From Massilia aquatica (lineage in GTDB: Bacteria; Pseudomonadota; Gammaproteobacteria; Burkholderiales; Burkholderiaceae_D), in NCBI RefSeq assembly GCF_011682045.1, contig NZ_VVIW01000007.1:62001-126000 (forward strand): DNA of 64,000 bases. Direction: 5' to 3'. A program made the translations under genes and the position numbers. Positions 1 to 8,808 of the stretch are shown here, piece by piece. The first letter of the stretch is position 1, and every line of letters begins with the position of its first letter. The notes under the pieces are model-generated. The model saw nothing but the letters and a program-made list of their open reading frames with translations, did not search any database and was not told the origin of the DNA.

Positions 1-1132
1 CACCTTGCCACACCACGTAATCGTCGACCGAATACAACTGGCACGTCTGGCCGCTGCTGCGCGCGCAGGCGGCCAGGGCGCGCGCGTGCGGGTCTTCGCC
101 TTCCTCGGCCCAGCACCAGGCGCCGCTGGGCGAGACGGCAAACGCGCGCGGGGTCAGCTTGTGCAGGTACTCGCGGTAAGCGGCGCGCCCGTTCTCGCTC
201 AGGTAAGGCACGGCGGCGATGTCGTCGACGCGCGCGAAGTCGGTGCGCGGCACGCTCGGAGCGTCGGCCACGGCCACGGTTTCGCGGGTCGGCATGCCGA
301 TCTGTTCAAGAAAACGTTCGGTTTCGCGCCACCAGATGCGGGCGCCGTCGCGGCTGGCCGCCATGCCGTGCGCGTCGCGCTTGAAGGCGCCGAATTCGAC
401 CAGGCGCGCGCTGCCGCCGGCGCGCTCGAAGGCGCTGTGCATGCGCGCCACCAGCTCCGGTCCGAACAGCGAATCGTTGACGCCGTACATCCACAGGCTG
501 GGAATCTTGTTGGCCGCGCCGTAGTTGCCAAAGGCTTGCACCAGTTGCGCGCGCCAGTCGCAGCGCTCGCCATCGTCGCGCAGGCCGCCGGCGAAATTGA
601 TCAGGCCGCGCACGCCGGGCACGGCGCGGGTGCCGAGGGCGATCGCGGCCAGGCCACCGTACGATTGTCCGGCCACCACGATGCGCTCGGGATCGGCCCA
701 GCGCTGGCGGCGCGCGAACTCGATGGCGTCCTGCACGTCGCTGGCCTGGGCGTAGCCGTTGGCCGTCATGTTGCAGCCGTGGTCGGCGTAGGCGCCGGTC
801 GAGCCGGCGAACCCGCGCCGCATCGGCACCAGCACCGCGTAGCCGCGCTTCACAAAAGCGGTGGCCATGTAAATGAAACGCTCGCGCGGCTGCTTGCGCG
901 GTTCGCCCGATTCCTTGCCATGGTTGATGATCAGCAGCGGAAACGGGCCGGGGCCGTTCGGCCGGAACAGGGTCGTCTGCAATTCGGACTGCTTGCCGGG
1001 ACCGGCGGGAATGGCGATCACCGTTTCGTTCAGGCGGAAGTCGACGGGCAATTCTTGCTCGACCGCTATCGAGGGCAGCAGGGTCAGGCCGGACACCAGG
1101 GCGGCGAACAGCCGGCGCAGGGCGCGTCGCAC
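1..1132 (-). CDS. Dienelactone-hydrolase-like alpha/beta hydrolase, exported, C-terminus cut by window edge
   Basis: The minus-strand frame stays open from a GTG at 1132 to the window edge, giving about 377 residues without a stop, so the protein is partial. Residues 1-24 have an Arg-rich start and a hydrophobic stretch, like a signal peptide, so a periplasmic location is likely. The nucleophile elbow GQSYGG (Ser157) follows a typical alpha/beta-hydrolase strand, and an HG oxyanion-type motif sits near residue 71. No ATG is available between the upstream in-frame TAG and the GTG, and GGGAG lies about 20 nt upstream, so the start is uncertain. The family cleaves esters or lactones, and some members are peptidases; the substrate cannot be told. 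The gene is divergent from the chemoreceptor gene. All long plus-strand frames here are shadows. Confidence 0.8.
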   Translation of the reverse strand, partial: MRRALRRLFAALVSGLTLLPSIAVEQELPVDFRLNETVIAIPAGPGKQSELQTTLFRPNGPGPFPLLIINHGKESGEPRKQPRERFIYMATAFVKRGYAVLVPMRRGFAGSTGAYADHGCNMTANGYAQASDVQDAIEFARRQRWADPERIVVAGQSYGGLAAIALGTRAVPGVRGLINFAGGLRDDGERCDWRAQLVQAFGNYGAANKIPSLWMYGVNDSLFGPELVARMHSAFERAGGSARLVEFGAFKRDAHGMAASRDGARIWWRETERFLEQIGMPTRETVAVADAPSVPRTDFARVDDIAAVPYLSENGRAAYREYLHKLTPRAFAVSPSGAWCWAEEGEDPHARALAACARSSGQTCQLYSVDDYVVWQG

Positions 1133-1483
1133 TTGCGGGAAAACGGTAGCGATGATGGGCTCCCGGTGAAGAGAATTGCCGAAAAGAATAATTCGATTCT
1201 AGGCAGAGAGATTTTCGTGAGCAATACCGGAATGTCAATTCGACCGGCGCCGCGTGAAAAAAAGTTACCGAATGCACGCTTTCTTGCCTTAACGTTCATG
1301 CCGATAACGCAATCCGGGTTCATGTCGCAACGCAATGTGGCGTTTTAGCGACGTTGCGGAGGTGGTTTCATCATTCTGTCTACACGAGAAATATTTCCTA
1401 TAGGAAAAATTGTACTCGCAATACCAGATCGCCGGTGTTAGCATTGGCTTGCCGTCAAATTCAGGCCTCGTGCCCTCGTTCAC
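1133..1483. other. Divergent intergenic region with a 14-bp palindrome
   Basis: This 351-bp region separates the hydrolase (minus) from the chemoreceptor (plus) and should hold both promoters. I see no convincing gene. It contains the perfect palindrome TTTCCTATAGGAAA at 1394-1407 within an AT-rich patch, a plausible operator. I found no clear sigma-28 promoter for the chemoreceptor. Confidence 0.5.
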
Positions 1484-3064
1484 ATGAAAAATCTCAGTAT
1501 CGGAACCCGTCTGACGCTCGGTTTTGCCGTCGTTCTGTTGTTCCTGGTGGCCCTGACCGGCATCGGCGTATGGCGCATGCAGCAGGCCAGTGTGATGACC
1601 GACAACATGGTCAAACAAATCGTGCGCAACGAGCGCCTGATCGACGAGTGGGCCAAGGTGATTGAAGTGAACGCCGCGCGCACCACCACCGCCTGGAAGG
1701 TGACCGATCCGGCCGACCAGAAAACGGTGGAAGCGCAGATGAAGCTCTCGTCCGCGCGCGCCACCGAAATCCAGACCGTCCTCGGCGAGAGCGTCAAGCA
1801 CCCGCGCGCCAGGGCGCTGCTGGAGCAGGTGCTGGAAACGCGCAAGGCTTACACGGCGGCGCGGGCCACGGTGTTCAAACTCAAGGCGGCCGGCGACATG
1901 GCCGGCGCGGCCGCCACGTTCGAGACCGACATGGCGCAACGACGCGAAACCTACCTGGCCGCGCTGGCGGCCCTGTCCAGCGAGCAGCGCGGCGTGCTCG
2001 ACACCACCGCAGCGGCGATTGCCGCCCAGTACGAGAGCGGGCGCAGCATGCTCATCGGCCTGGGCGTGCTGGCCATTGTGATGGGGATTGCCTGCGCGGT
2101 ATGGATCACCGGCACCATCACGCGCCCGATCCGCGCCGCCGTGCGGGTTGCCGAAACGGTGGCCTCGGGCGACCTGACCAGCCGCATTGAAGTCGACAGC
2201 CGCGACGAAACGGGGCAACTGATGCAGTCGCTCAAGCGCATGAACGACAGTCTGGTCGACATCGTCGGCGAGGTACGCGGCGGCACCGACGCCATCGGCA
2301 CGGCCTCGCGCGAAATTGCCAGCGGCAACCTGGACCTGTCGTCGCGTACCGAAAACCAGGCCAGTTCGCTGCAAGAAACCGCCTCGGCCATGGACCAGCT
2401 GACCTCCACCGTCAAACTCAACGCCGACAACGCGCGCGAAGCGAACCAACTGGCCATCAGCGCGGCCGCCGTGGCGATCCGTGGCGGCGCGGTGGTGTCG
2501 GACGTGGTCGCGACGATGAGCTCGATCAATGCCTCGTCGACCAAGATTGTCGACATCATCGGCGTGATCGACGGGATTGCCTTCCAGACCAATATTCTCG
2601 CGCTCAACGCGGCGGTGGAAGCGGCGCGGGCCGGCGAGCAGGGGCGCGGGTTTGCGGTGGTGGCGTCCGAAGTGCGCACCCTGGCGCAGCGCTCGGCGGC
2701 CGCTGCCAAGGAGATCAAGGAACTGATCAGCGATTCGGTCGGCAAGGTCGACAACGGCACGCGCCTGGTGGACCAGGCCGGCAAGACGATGGAAGAAGTC
2801 GTGACCAGCATCAACCGCGTCACGCGCATCATGAACGACATCACCAGCGCCAGCGACGAGCAGCGCGACGGCATTGAACAGGTCAACCTGGCGGTGACGC
2901 AAATGGACCAGGTGACCCAGCAGAACGCGGCGCTGGTCGAGCAGGCCGCGGCGGCCGCGGCGGCGATGCAGGAGCAGGCGGCGCAACTGTCTCAGGTGGT
3001 CGGGGTGTTCAAGCTCGGCCAGATGACGGCCGGGCGGCGCGAGCTGGCGCTGCTGGGGCAGTGA
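1484..3064 (+). CDS. Methyl-accepting chemotaxis protein
   Basis: This is a 526-residue chemoreceptor of the Tsr/Tar architecture. It has an N-terminal membrane helix (about 8-30), a periplasmic four-helix-bundle ligand domain (about 35-185), a second membrane helix (about 188-210), a HAMP linker (about 212-265), and a long cytoplasmic signalling coiled coil. The coiled coil carries the conserved hairpin around [22 protein letters not shown], where CheA and CheW bind. The C-terminus ends in RRELALLGQ and lacks the NWETF-type pentapeptide for CheR/CheB. No ligand can be inferred. The stop codon overlaps the next gene's GTG. Confidence 0.95.
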   Translation: MKNLSIGTRLTLGFAVVLLFLVALTGIGVWRMQQASVMTDNMVKQIVRNERLIDEWAKVIEVNAARTTTAWKVTDPADQKTVEAQMKLSSARATEIQTVLGESVKHPRARALLEQVLETRKAYTAARATVFKLKAAGDMAGAAATFETDMAQRRETYLAALAALSSEQRGVLDTTAAAIAAQYESGRSMLIGLGVLAIVMGIACAVWITGTITRPIRAAVRVAETVASGDLTSRIEVDSRDETGQLMQSLKRMNDSLVDIVGEVRGGTDAIGTASREIASGNLDLSSRTENQASSLQETASAMDQLTSTVKLNADNAREANQLAISAAAVAIRGGAVVSDVVATMSSINASSTKIVDIIGVIDGIAFQTNILALNAAVEAARAGEQGRGFAVVASEVRTLAQRSAAAAKEIKELISDSVGKVDNGTRLVDQAGKTMEEVVTSINRVTRIMNDITSASDEQRDGIEQVNLAVTQMDQVTQQNAALVEQAAAAAAAMQEQAAQLSQVVGVFKLGQMTAGRRELALLGQ

Positions 3065-3891
3065 GCGTAGGTTCGCCGCCATGCAATGCTGCTGACGCGG
3101 CGGTCGCGCCTGTGCCGCCCGTGCCTGTGCACGAGCAAGCCGGGCCTGCACCGCACCCGGAACACACCGCATCCGCGCCTAAGCCGGGACCAGCCGCGCC
3201 CATGACTGCGCCGGTGCAAGCCGCGTCGGCACCTCTGCCGCGAAAAGCCGCGCCTGAACCTGCGCAGGCGCAATCCGCACCGGCGCGGCGTAGCGTGTGC
3301 GCCCTGTGCGCGCGCCCGGCGGCGGCGTGCATCTGCCGCTGGATTCGCCCGGTCGCCAGCGACGTGCGCGTGCTGATCCTGCAGCATCCGCTGGAGGTGA
3401 GCAACGCCAAGGGCAGCGCGCGCCTGCTGCACCTGAGCGTGGCCGGCAGCACCCTGGTCGCCGGCGAGGTGTTCGACCCGGCGCAGCTATCCACCCTGCT
3501 GGCCGTGAAGGGTCGGCAGCCCGTTCTGCTGTACCCGGACACGCCGGACGACCGGTCGCTGGGCATGCCGGCTCCGCCGCCACTGCCGTCTGAGCTGTTG
3601 CGCGCGCCTGACAAACTGCTGCTGGTCGTGCTCGACGGCACCTGGCGCAAGAGCCGCAAGATGCTGTACCTCAATCCATTGCTGCATGCCTTGCCGCGCC
3701 TGCCGCTGAACGACATGCCGCCCTCGCGCTACCGCATCCGCAAGGCGCATGCACCCGACCAGCTCTCTACGCTGGAAGCGACCTGTTACGCCTTGGGTGA
3801 GATCGACGGCGACCACGATAAGTTCCTGCCGCTGAGCCGCGCTTTCGATGATTTGATCGACACCTTTGTGCTGCATCAAGGCCGCCTTTGA
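3061..3891 (+). CDS. DTW domain protein, probable tRNA-uridine aminocarboxypropyltransferase
   Basis: The DTW family adds a 3-amino-3-carboxypropyl group from S-adenosylmethionine to tRNA uridine (acp3U, as in E. coli TapT/YfiP). The Cys cluster C80-x2-C83-x6-C90-x-C92 resembles the family's zinc-like N-terminal motif, and the signature reads DGTW at residues 192-195, followed by the RKSRKM segment. Residues 1-75 are an unusual Ala/Pro-rich low-complexity extension. The GTG at 3061 overlaps the chemoreceptor stop; an internal Met at residue 48 is another possible start. The exact uridine target is not known from sequence. Confidence 0.85.
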   Translation: MSVGSPPCNAADAAVAPVPPVPVHEQAGPAPHPEHTASAPKPGPAAPMTAPVQAASAPLPRKAAPEPAQAQSAPARRSVCALCARPAAACICRWIRPVASDVRVLILQHPLEVSNAKGSARLLHLSVAGSTLVAGEVFDPAQLSTLLAVKGRQPVLLYPDTPDDRSLGMPAPPPLPSELLRAPDKLLLVVLDGTWRKSRKMLYLNPLLHALPRLPLNDMPPSRYRIRKAHAPDQLSTLEATCYALGEIDGDHDKFLPLSRAFDDLIDTFVLHQGRL

Positions 3892-3926
3892 ACGGTGCTT
3901 GAAAAAGCGGCATCGTCGACGTAGTA

Positions 3927-3946
3927 TACTGTATGTTTATACAGTT
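3927..3946 (+). promoter_or_regulatory. LexA-type SOS box
   Basis: The 20-mer TACTGTATGTTTATACAGTT contains CTGT-N8-ACAG, matching the proteobacterial LexA consensus at all eight core bases. It ends two bases before the ATG at 3949 and overlaps a TATACT that could serve as a -10 element. This predicts repression of the radical SAM gene by LexA and induction by DNA damage. Confidence 0.8.
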
Positions 3947-3948
3947 AA

Positions 3949-5130
3949 ATGGGTGTTCCGGTGACCGATCGCGACAAGGAATTTGAAGAAAGCGTCATGC
4001 TCCCGCCGCGTCCGCTTGCGGCGCACAAGGGGCGCGGCGCCGTCACCAACCTGCAGGGCCGCTTCGAGGTCAATGCGCGCGAGCGCTTCGACGATGGCTG
4101 GGTGCATGCCGACGACGAGGACGACACCCCGGCGCCGTTCCGCACCCAGGTCACCGACGAATTCGCCAGGACCATCCTGAGCCGCAACAGCTCGCCCGAC
4201 ATTCCCTTCAATGTGTCGCTCAATCCCTACCGCGGTTGCGAGCACGGCTGCATTTACTGCTTTGCACGGCCAAGCCACAGCTATCTGGGCCTGTCGCCGG
4301 GGCTGGACTTCGAAAGCCGCCTGTTCGCCAAGGTCAACGCGCCCGAACTGCTGCGGCGCGAGCTGGCCAGGCCGTCCTACGTGCCCGAACCGATCGCGGT
4401 AGGCGTCAATACCGACGCCTACCAGCCGTGCGAGCGCGGACTGGGCATTACGCGGCGCGTGCTGGAAGTGCTGCACGACTGCGAGCATCCCGTCGCGCTG
4501 ATCAGCAAGTCCTCGCTGATCGAGCGCGACATCGACCTGATCGCCGCCATGGCCGCCAAAAACCAGGCGATTGCGGCAGTCACGGTAACCACGCTCGACC
4601 CCGCCATCTCGCGCACCTTGGAGCCGCGCGCGGCAACCCCGGCGCGGCGCCTGCGCACGATCCGGCGGCTGACAGACGCCGGCATCCCGGTGCGGGTCAG
4701 CGTGGCGCCGGTGATTCCCTTCGTCACCGAGCCCGACCTCGAACGCGTGCTGGAAGCTGCGCGCGACGCCGGGGCAGTGAGCGCGCACTACGTCGTGCTG
4801 CGCCTGCCATGGGAGGTCAACCCCCTGTTTCAGGAATGGCTGCGGGCACACTTTCCCGAGCGGGCGCAGCGGGTAATGAACCGGGTGCGCGAGATGCGCG
4901 CAGGCAAAGACTACGACAGCGACTTCAGCAAGCGCATGCACGGGGAGGGCGTCTGGGCCGACCTGATCCGGCAACGCTTCATCAAGGCGGTAGACCGGCT
5001 GGGCATGAACCTGACCAGCGGGCGGTTTGGCGAGCTGGACACGTCACGCTTCAAGAAGCCGATCATCGTTCCCCCGGCCACGCCCAAACAATGCGGCAAC
5101 GCCACCGGCCAGCTGGATTTGTTTTCCTGA
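3949..5130 (+). CDS. PA0069 family radical SAM protein (spore-photoproduct-lyase-like)
   Basis: This 393-residue protein carries the radical SAM [4Fe-4S] motif as CEHGCIYC (Cys97, Cys101, Cys104; C-x3-C-x2-C). The flanking NPYRGCEHG and SYLGLSPGLDFE segments are typical of the PA0069/Rv2578c group related to spore photoproduct lyase. The reaction is unknown; DNA repair is an inference, strengthened by the LexA-type box abutting the start. Because the box ends at 3946, the true start may be the GTG at 3961 or the ATG at 3997 (MLPPRPLAAHKGRG), where the conserved family region begins. A degraded copy of the last 88 codons lies about 1.1 kb downstream. Confidence 0.9.
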   Translation: MGVPVTDRDKEFEESVMLPPRPLAAHKGRGAVTNLQGRFEVNARERFDDGWVHADDEDDTPAPFRTQVTDEFARTILSRNSSPDIPFNVSLNPYRGCEHGCIYCFARPSHSYLGLSPGLDFESRLFAKVNAPELLRRELARPSYVPEPIAVGVNTDAYQPCERGLGITRRVLEVLHDCEHPVALISKSSLIERDIDLIAAMAAKNQAIAAVTVTTLDPAISRTLEPRAATPARRLRTIRRLTDAGIPVRVSVAPVIPFVTEPDLERVLEAARDAGAVSAHYVVLRLPWEVNPLFQEWLRAHFPERAQRVMNRVREMRAGKDYDSDFSKRMHGEGVWADLIRQRFIKAVDRLGMNLTSGRFGELDTSRFKKPIIVPPATPKQCGNATGQLDLFS

Positions 5131-5546
5131 GCTGCGCTATCAGCAGCACAACAACGCCAACAGGCGTGCAGGGCGTAAAAGACCGACGGCCGCATTGCGC
5201 CATGCGTGCGTCAACCTGGCGCATGCAGGGCAACACGGCGCACGCGTGGCGCAATGCGCCCGGCGCCGCCACCGTCGCCTGTCCCGGAGAATATCGAATT
5301 CGTTGCAGCTTGATTTTTCCACCGGCCCGTATAGCTGTGCGAACGCGGGGATCGGATCAAGTCCCGCGGCCACGAGAAATTGCTAGCTTAAGTAAGTGCG
5401 AATAAATTCTTGCGATTTCTAGCTTCCATAAGTGGCGCCTTGCCGCGTTGCCCACCGCTAGCAGTGCTCGCGCTGCGTCGCGGCGTGCCCCTTGCAATGC
5501 ATCCGCTTCTGTTCGCTATAAATCACAATAATTTCTGCACACTTAC
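5131..5546. other. Intergenic region, no gene seen
   Basis: These 416 bp lie between the convergent radical SAM and thioesterase genes. No open frame looks coding. Most of the right half is occupied by a long-armed inverted repeat described separately. Confidence 0.5.
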
Positions 5547-5550
5547 TTAG
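5388..5550. repeat. 163-bp element with about 31-bp imperfect terminal inverted repeats
   Basis: The left arm (5388-5418) and the reverse complement of the right arm (5520-5550) align over 31 bp with about 25 identities; both arms begin with TAAGTAAGTG. The right arm contains the stop codon of the thioesterase gene. The roughly 100-bp centre is GC-rich. The layout resembles a MITE-like or mobile intergenic element, or a bidirectional terminator with a very long loop. Confidence 0.5.
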
Positions 5551-5954
5551 TCACTGCGCACCACGGTGCCTTGTGCGATAGCACAGATTTTCTCCACCCC
5601 GTCTTGCACCGCATAGATCTCCGCCGAGCAAACGGCCTGGCGCTTCCCGACGCTCTTTGCCTGGGCACGAGCGATCAGATGCGTTCCCGTGGCGGGTCTG
5701 ACGTAGTTGATCTTGTACTCGGATGTCAGGGCATTGCCGCCGAGCGCTACGCCACCAGCGAAGGTAATGGAGTTGTCGGCGAGGTAGCTGACCACCCCGC
5801 CATGAACGAAACCATGCTGCTGTTTCAGATTGTCAGTGATGTCGATGCGGATTTCCGCTTCGGTCGGCCCGGTGCTGACGAGCTTGGCCGCCAGGAATTG
5901 GCTGAACGGCTGGGCTTCAAAGATTTCGCGTGCAATGTCGTGAATGTCGGGCAT
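5547..5954 (-). CDS. PaaI-type hotdog-fold thioesterase
   Basis: This 135-residue protein belongs to the PaaI/4HBT thioesterases, which hydrolyse acyl-CoA esters. The hallmark segment HGFVHGGVVSYLADN contains the HGG motif and the downstream acidic residue of the active-site helix, followed by the NYVRPATG strand. Length is normal for the family. The stop codon lies inside an inverted-repeat arm. It stands alone between the radical SAM gene and its broken copy, so context does not suggest a substrate. Confidence 0.9.
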   Translation of the reverse strand: MPDIHDIAREIFEAQPFSQFLAAKLVSTGPTEAEIRIDITDNLKQQHGFVHGGVVSYLADNSITFAGGVALGGNALTSEYKINYVRPATGTHLIARAQAKSVGKRQAVCSAEIYAVQDGVEKICAIAQGTVVRSD

Positions 5955-6218
5955 GTCAATCTCTTAAAGAAAACGGTAAGAATCGTGGAAATCGTGGGGG
6001 CATGCGTTGGCGTACGAGCGGAATTTCAAGCTTGATGTTTTTGCAATATTAGCAAACAATATTCCATGTGGGTGATCATATTTTGTGTGCATCCTCTAGA
6101 ATATTCCGTGACGATGCACCCCCGCATCGCGCGGTCAATGAAGGGCAAAAACCTCCCAGTGGCAAACCCCGTCAGGGGAAGCTGCGAAAACAAATCCAAC
6201 TGCCCCGTCGCCTAGTGT

Positions 6219-6485
6219 GCGCAGCGGGTAAGGAACCGGGTGCGCAAGATGCGCGCAGGCAAAGACTACGACAGCCACTTCAGCAAGCGCATGCACGAGG
6301 AGGGCGTCTGGGCCGATCTGGTACGCCAGCGTTTTGTCAAGGCCGTGGAGCGGCTGGGCATGAATGCGACGAGCGGGCGCTTTGCGCAACTTGACGCCTC
6401 GCGCTTCAAGCGGCTGCGGGTGGTACCGACGGCGCCGGTCAAGCAGTGCGGCAGTGGGACCAGGCAGCTTGATTTTTTTGGATAG
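6219..6485 (+). pseudogene. 5'-truncated second copy of the radical SAM gene 3' end
   Basis: The frame 6219-6485 encodes 88 residues matching residues 306-393 of the radical SAM protein, at roughly 74 percent identity over the last 78. The homology starts abruptly at 6219, where the reading frame has no matching upstream sequence. Nucleotide identity is mosaic: the first 90 or so bases differ from the intact gene at only about 4 positions, while the remaining 165 or so are much more diverged. It lacks the Cys motif and a ribosome binding site, so it is a remnant. Confidence 0.85.
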
Positions 6486-6543
6486 TACCGGTGGTCCGGG
6501 GCTTTTGTTGTTGGACCTTTTTGTCGCGACCTTGTTTGTCCGG

Positions 6544-7110
6544 CTATTCACTCATCTCGATCAAATGCCGCTCAATGTCAAACACATGCGCGTCTTCCAT
6601 GCCCAGTTCGCGCAGCGCGTGCGCCAGATCGATCAGGTAGTCGCGGTTGGCGCCGCTGGGGCCGTGCGAGCGCGCGATCTGAAGGGCGATATCGAATTCG
6701 CTGGCTTCGCCGAGGAAGGCTTCATTGTCTTCGGTCGCAATGTAGACCAGGCCCAGCTCGCTGCTGCCATCGTCGAAGCGGATGTCGATCGCCAGGCGCA
6801 GGTAGCCGTTTTTTTCGCGGTGGTCCAGGTGGGTGAACACTTCGGGCGTGATCAGGTACGCCATGCCGGCGGTAACCGCCCCCGCCTGGGCCACCAGGGT
6901 GGCGACGCGCCCCGGCGCCGTTTCAGTGCCGCGGTGATCGTGCGAACCTTGCCAGAAGCGCCGGGTCCAATTGCTAATGGTCGCCGGCCGGCGCTCGATG
7001 TACGGAAAGTCCGCCTTGAAGATCAGCGAGCCGTAGCCGAACAGCCACACGCGATGGTGACCGTCGAATTGATCCATGCGCTGGTTGATGGCGATGGTGT
7101 TAAAGGACAT
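6544..7110 (-). CDS. Gamma-glutamylcyclotransferase, ChaC-like
   Basis: This 188-residue protein contains the substrate-binding loop FGYGSLI near residue 24 and the downstream acidic region of ChaC-type enzymes, which release 5-oxoproline from glutathione in the cytoplasm. The R-R-F-W-Q-G-S-x-D-H-R-G segment typical of ChaC is present near residue 50. Length is close to the bacterial family. It stands as a single gene upstream of the LysR regulator, both on the minus strand. Confidence is high for family and moderate for glutathione as the substrate. Confidence 0.88.
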   Translation of the reverse strand: MSFNTIAINQRMDQFDGHHRVWLFGYGSLIFKADFPYIERRPATISNWTRRFWQGSHDHRGTETAPGRVATLVAQAGAVTAGMAYLITPEVFTHLDHREKNGYLRLAIDIRFDDGSSELGLVYIATEDNEAFLGEASEFDIALQIARSHGPSGANRDYLIDLAHALRELGMEDAHVFDIERHLIEMSE

Positions 7111-7237
7111 GGGCAGGTTCCGTTGGAAGCGAGCATCAATTATAGGGGCGCTGCGCCATCGGTGCAGCGGCCGGCATCCGGGGCGCCTGCGTTACTGCCG
7201 GCTCGCGCGCGGCCCGCGCGCGGCGCCCATCCACTGT

Positions 7238-8170
7238 CTACGATGCTGGCTGAGCGTGTACCAGCGGAATGTTCCAGTCGTGCGACTCGACGAACTTGAA
7301 CAGGAAGGCAATAAAACTCTCGGCCGCCGGCGAGAGCGAGCGCTTGTCGCGCGTGTACACAAAAAAGCGCCGCGTCAGTTCCGGCTCGTGCAACTGGCGC
7401 ATGTGCAGCTGATGCAGGCGCACCAGCGGTTCCGCATATGGCAGGCACACGGTCACGCCCAGGCCGGCGCTGACCATCGCCAGCGCGGTGGTCATGAAGG
7501 TGACTTCATTGACCGGGTTGAGCGGCACGTCGCGCAGCGAATGGTGCATGTCGCTCAGCAGGCGCTCGGTGAACTGCCCCTGCAGCGCAATGAACGGGTG
7601 CGCCGCCAGGTCCGACCACGTTACCCGTTCGCGCTGCTCCAGCGCGTGCTGCTGCGGAAACACCAGCACGAAGGGCATGTCAAACAGCACTGTCGCCTCG
7701 ATCTGCGCGGTCGGATCGCGCTCCGGTCCGATGCCGCAGTCGACCTCGCCGCTGAACACGCGCGCCGTCACGTTCTCGACCGCGCAATCGACCAGGCGCA
7801 CCTGGATTTCCGGATACAGCTTGCGGTAAGCGGCAATCACTTGCGGCAGCAAAGTGCACGACATCAATTGCGGCGCGGCGATCCGCACCACGCCTTTTTT
7901 CAGGCGCGTCTGGCTGGCGATGTCGAGCAGCGCGCCGTCGAGGTCGTCTATCATCTTGGAAAACAGGGGCGTCAGTTCGCGTCCGACGTCGGTCAGGGCA
8001 ATGCGGCGTGTGCTGCGGTCGACCACGCGTACGCCCAGCGTCAGTTCCAGCTCCTTGATCAGGCCCGACAGCGCGGCCTGGGTCACGTGCAAATACTCGG
8101 CCGCCAGGGTAAAACTGCCCGTTTTGGCAAGCGCGACAAGGGCGCGCATCTGGCGCAAGGTGGGATTCAT
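7238..8170 (-). CDS. LysR family transcriptional regulator
   Basis: This is a 310-residue LysR protein. The N-terminal winged helix-turn-helix (about 1-60) includes the AALVALAKTGSFTLAAEYLHVTQ-type region, followed by a linker helix and a C-terminal LysR substrate-binding domain (about 90-295). I chose the ATG at 8170 because the family starts immediately before LRQMRALV; the frame runs upstream without family-like sequence. It is divergent from the VOC-FAH-maiA operon with an 88-bp gap, the classical arrangement for a LysR regulator and its target. The inducer is probably an aromatic-pathway intermediate (inference). Confidence 0.93.
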   Translation of the reverse strand: MNPTLRQMRALVALAKTGSFTLAAEYLHVTQAALSGLIKELELTLGVRVVDRSTRRIALTDVGRELTPLFSKMIDDLDGALLDIASQTRLKKGVVRIAAPQLMSCTLLPQVIAAYRKLYPEIQVRLVDCAVENVTARVFSGEVDCGIGPERDPTAQIEATVLFDMPFVLVFPQQHALEQRERVTWSDLAAHPFIALQGQFTERLLSDMHHSLRDVPLNPVNEVTFMTTALAMVSAGLGVTVCLPYAEPLVRLHQLHMRQLHEPELTRRFFVYTRDKRSLSPAAESFIAFLFKFVESHDWNIPLVHAQPAS

Positions 8171-8258
8171 AGGATAATCTGATAAATCGCGTTGAAAATA
8201 TTGTTTGAATGATAGTTCGTTTTGCACTCTAATAGAAGAATCAACAGGGGAGCACAGC

Positions 8259-8801
8259 ATGAAAATCACCAGGATTCACCACGTAGCCTACCGCTGCAAG
8301 GATGCCAAAGTAACAGTCGAGTGGTACGTCAAGTACCTCAACATGGAGTTCGTACTGGCGATTGCCGAAGACCAGGTGCCGTCGACCGGCGCGCCCGACC
8401 CGTACATGCACGTTTTCCTCGATGCCGGCATGGGCAATGTGCTGGCCTTTTTCGAGCTGCCGAGCCAGGCGCCGATGGGACGCGACGAAAACACCCCGGC
8501 CTGGGTCCAGCACCTGGCCCTGGAAGTCGGTTCGATGGACGAGTTGCTCGCTGCCAAGGCGCGCCTTGAAGCGGACGGCATCGAGGTCATCGGCCCGACC
8601 AACCACACCATCTTCAAGTCGATTTATTTTTTCGATCCGAACGGGCACCGCCTGGAGCTGGCCGTCAATACCGCCACACCCGAGATGCAACAGAAGCTCG
8701 ACGCCGTCAAATGGGACATGCTCAACGAGTGGTCGCAGACCCGCAAGGCGCCGAAACATGCGGCCTGGATGCACGAAAAAACTCCAGCGGACCAACACTA
8801 A
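8259..8801 (+). CDS. VOC (glyoxalase/dioxygenase fold) family protein
   Basis: This 180-residue protein has the paired beta-alpha-beta-beta-beta modules of the vicinal oxygen chelate superfamily. HHVAYRC opens the first module, HVFLDAG and FFEL continue it, and the second runs from HLALEV to SIYFFDPNGHRLELAV, giving candidate metal ligands His and Glu. The ATG at 8259 follows AGGGGAG. Position immediately upstream of fumarylacetoacetase and maleylacetoacetate isomerase suggests a dioxygenase or isomerase in aromatic-ring degradation, but the reaction is not established. Confidence 0.88.
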   Translation: MKITRIHHVAYRCKDAKVTVEWYVKYLNMEFVLAIAEDQVPSTGAPDPYMHVFLDAGMGNVLAFFELPSQAPMGRDENTPAWVQHLALEVGSMDELLAAKARLEADGIEVIGPTNHTIFKSIYFFDPNGHRLELAVNTATPEMQQKLDAVKWDMLNEWSQTRKAPKHAAWMHEKTPADQH

Positions 8802-8808
8802 GGCACAC

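Noticed and set aside
5-1348. 447-codon plus-strand frame at the left edge
   Set aside because: Antisense to the hydrolase, which has a clear GQSYGG motif.
1133-1483. Sigma-28 promoter for the chemoreceptor
   Set aside because: No TAAA-N15-GCCGATAA-like sequence found upstream of 1484.
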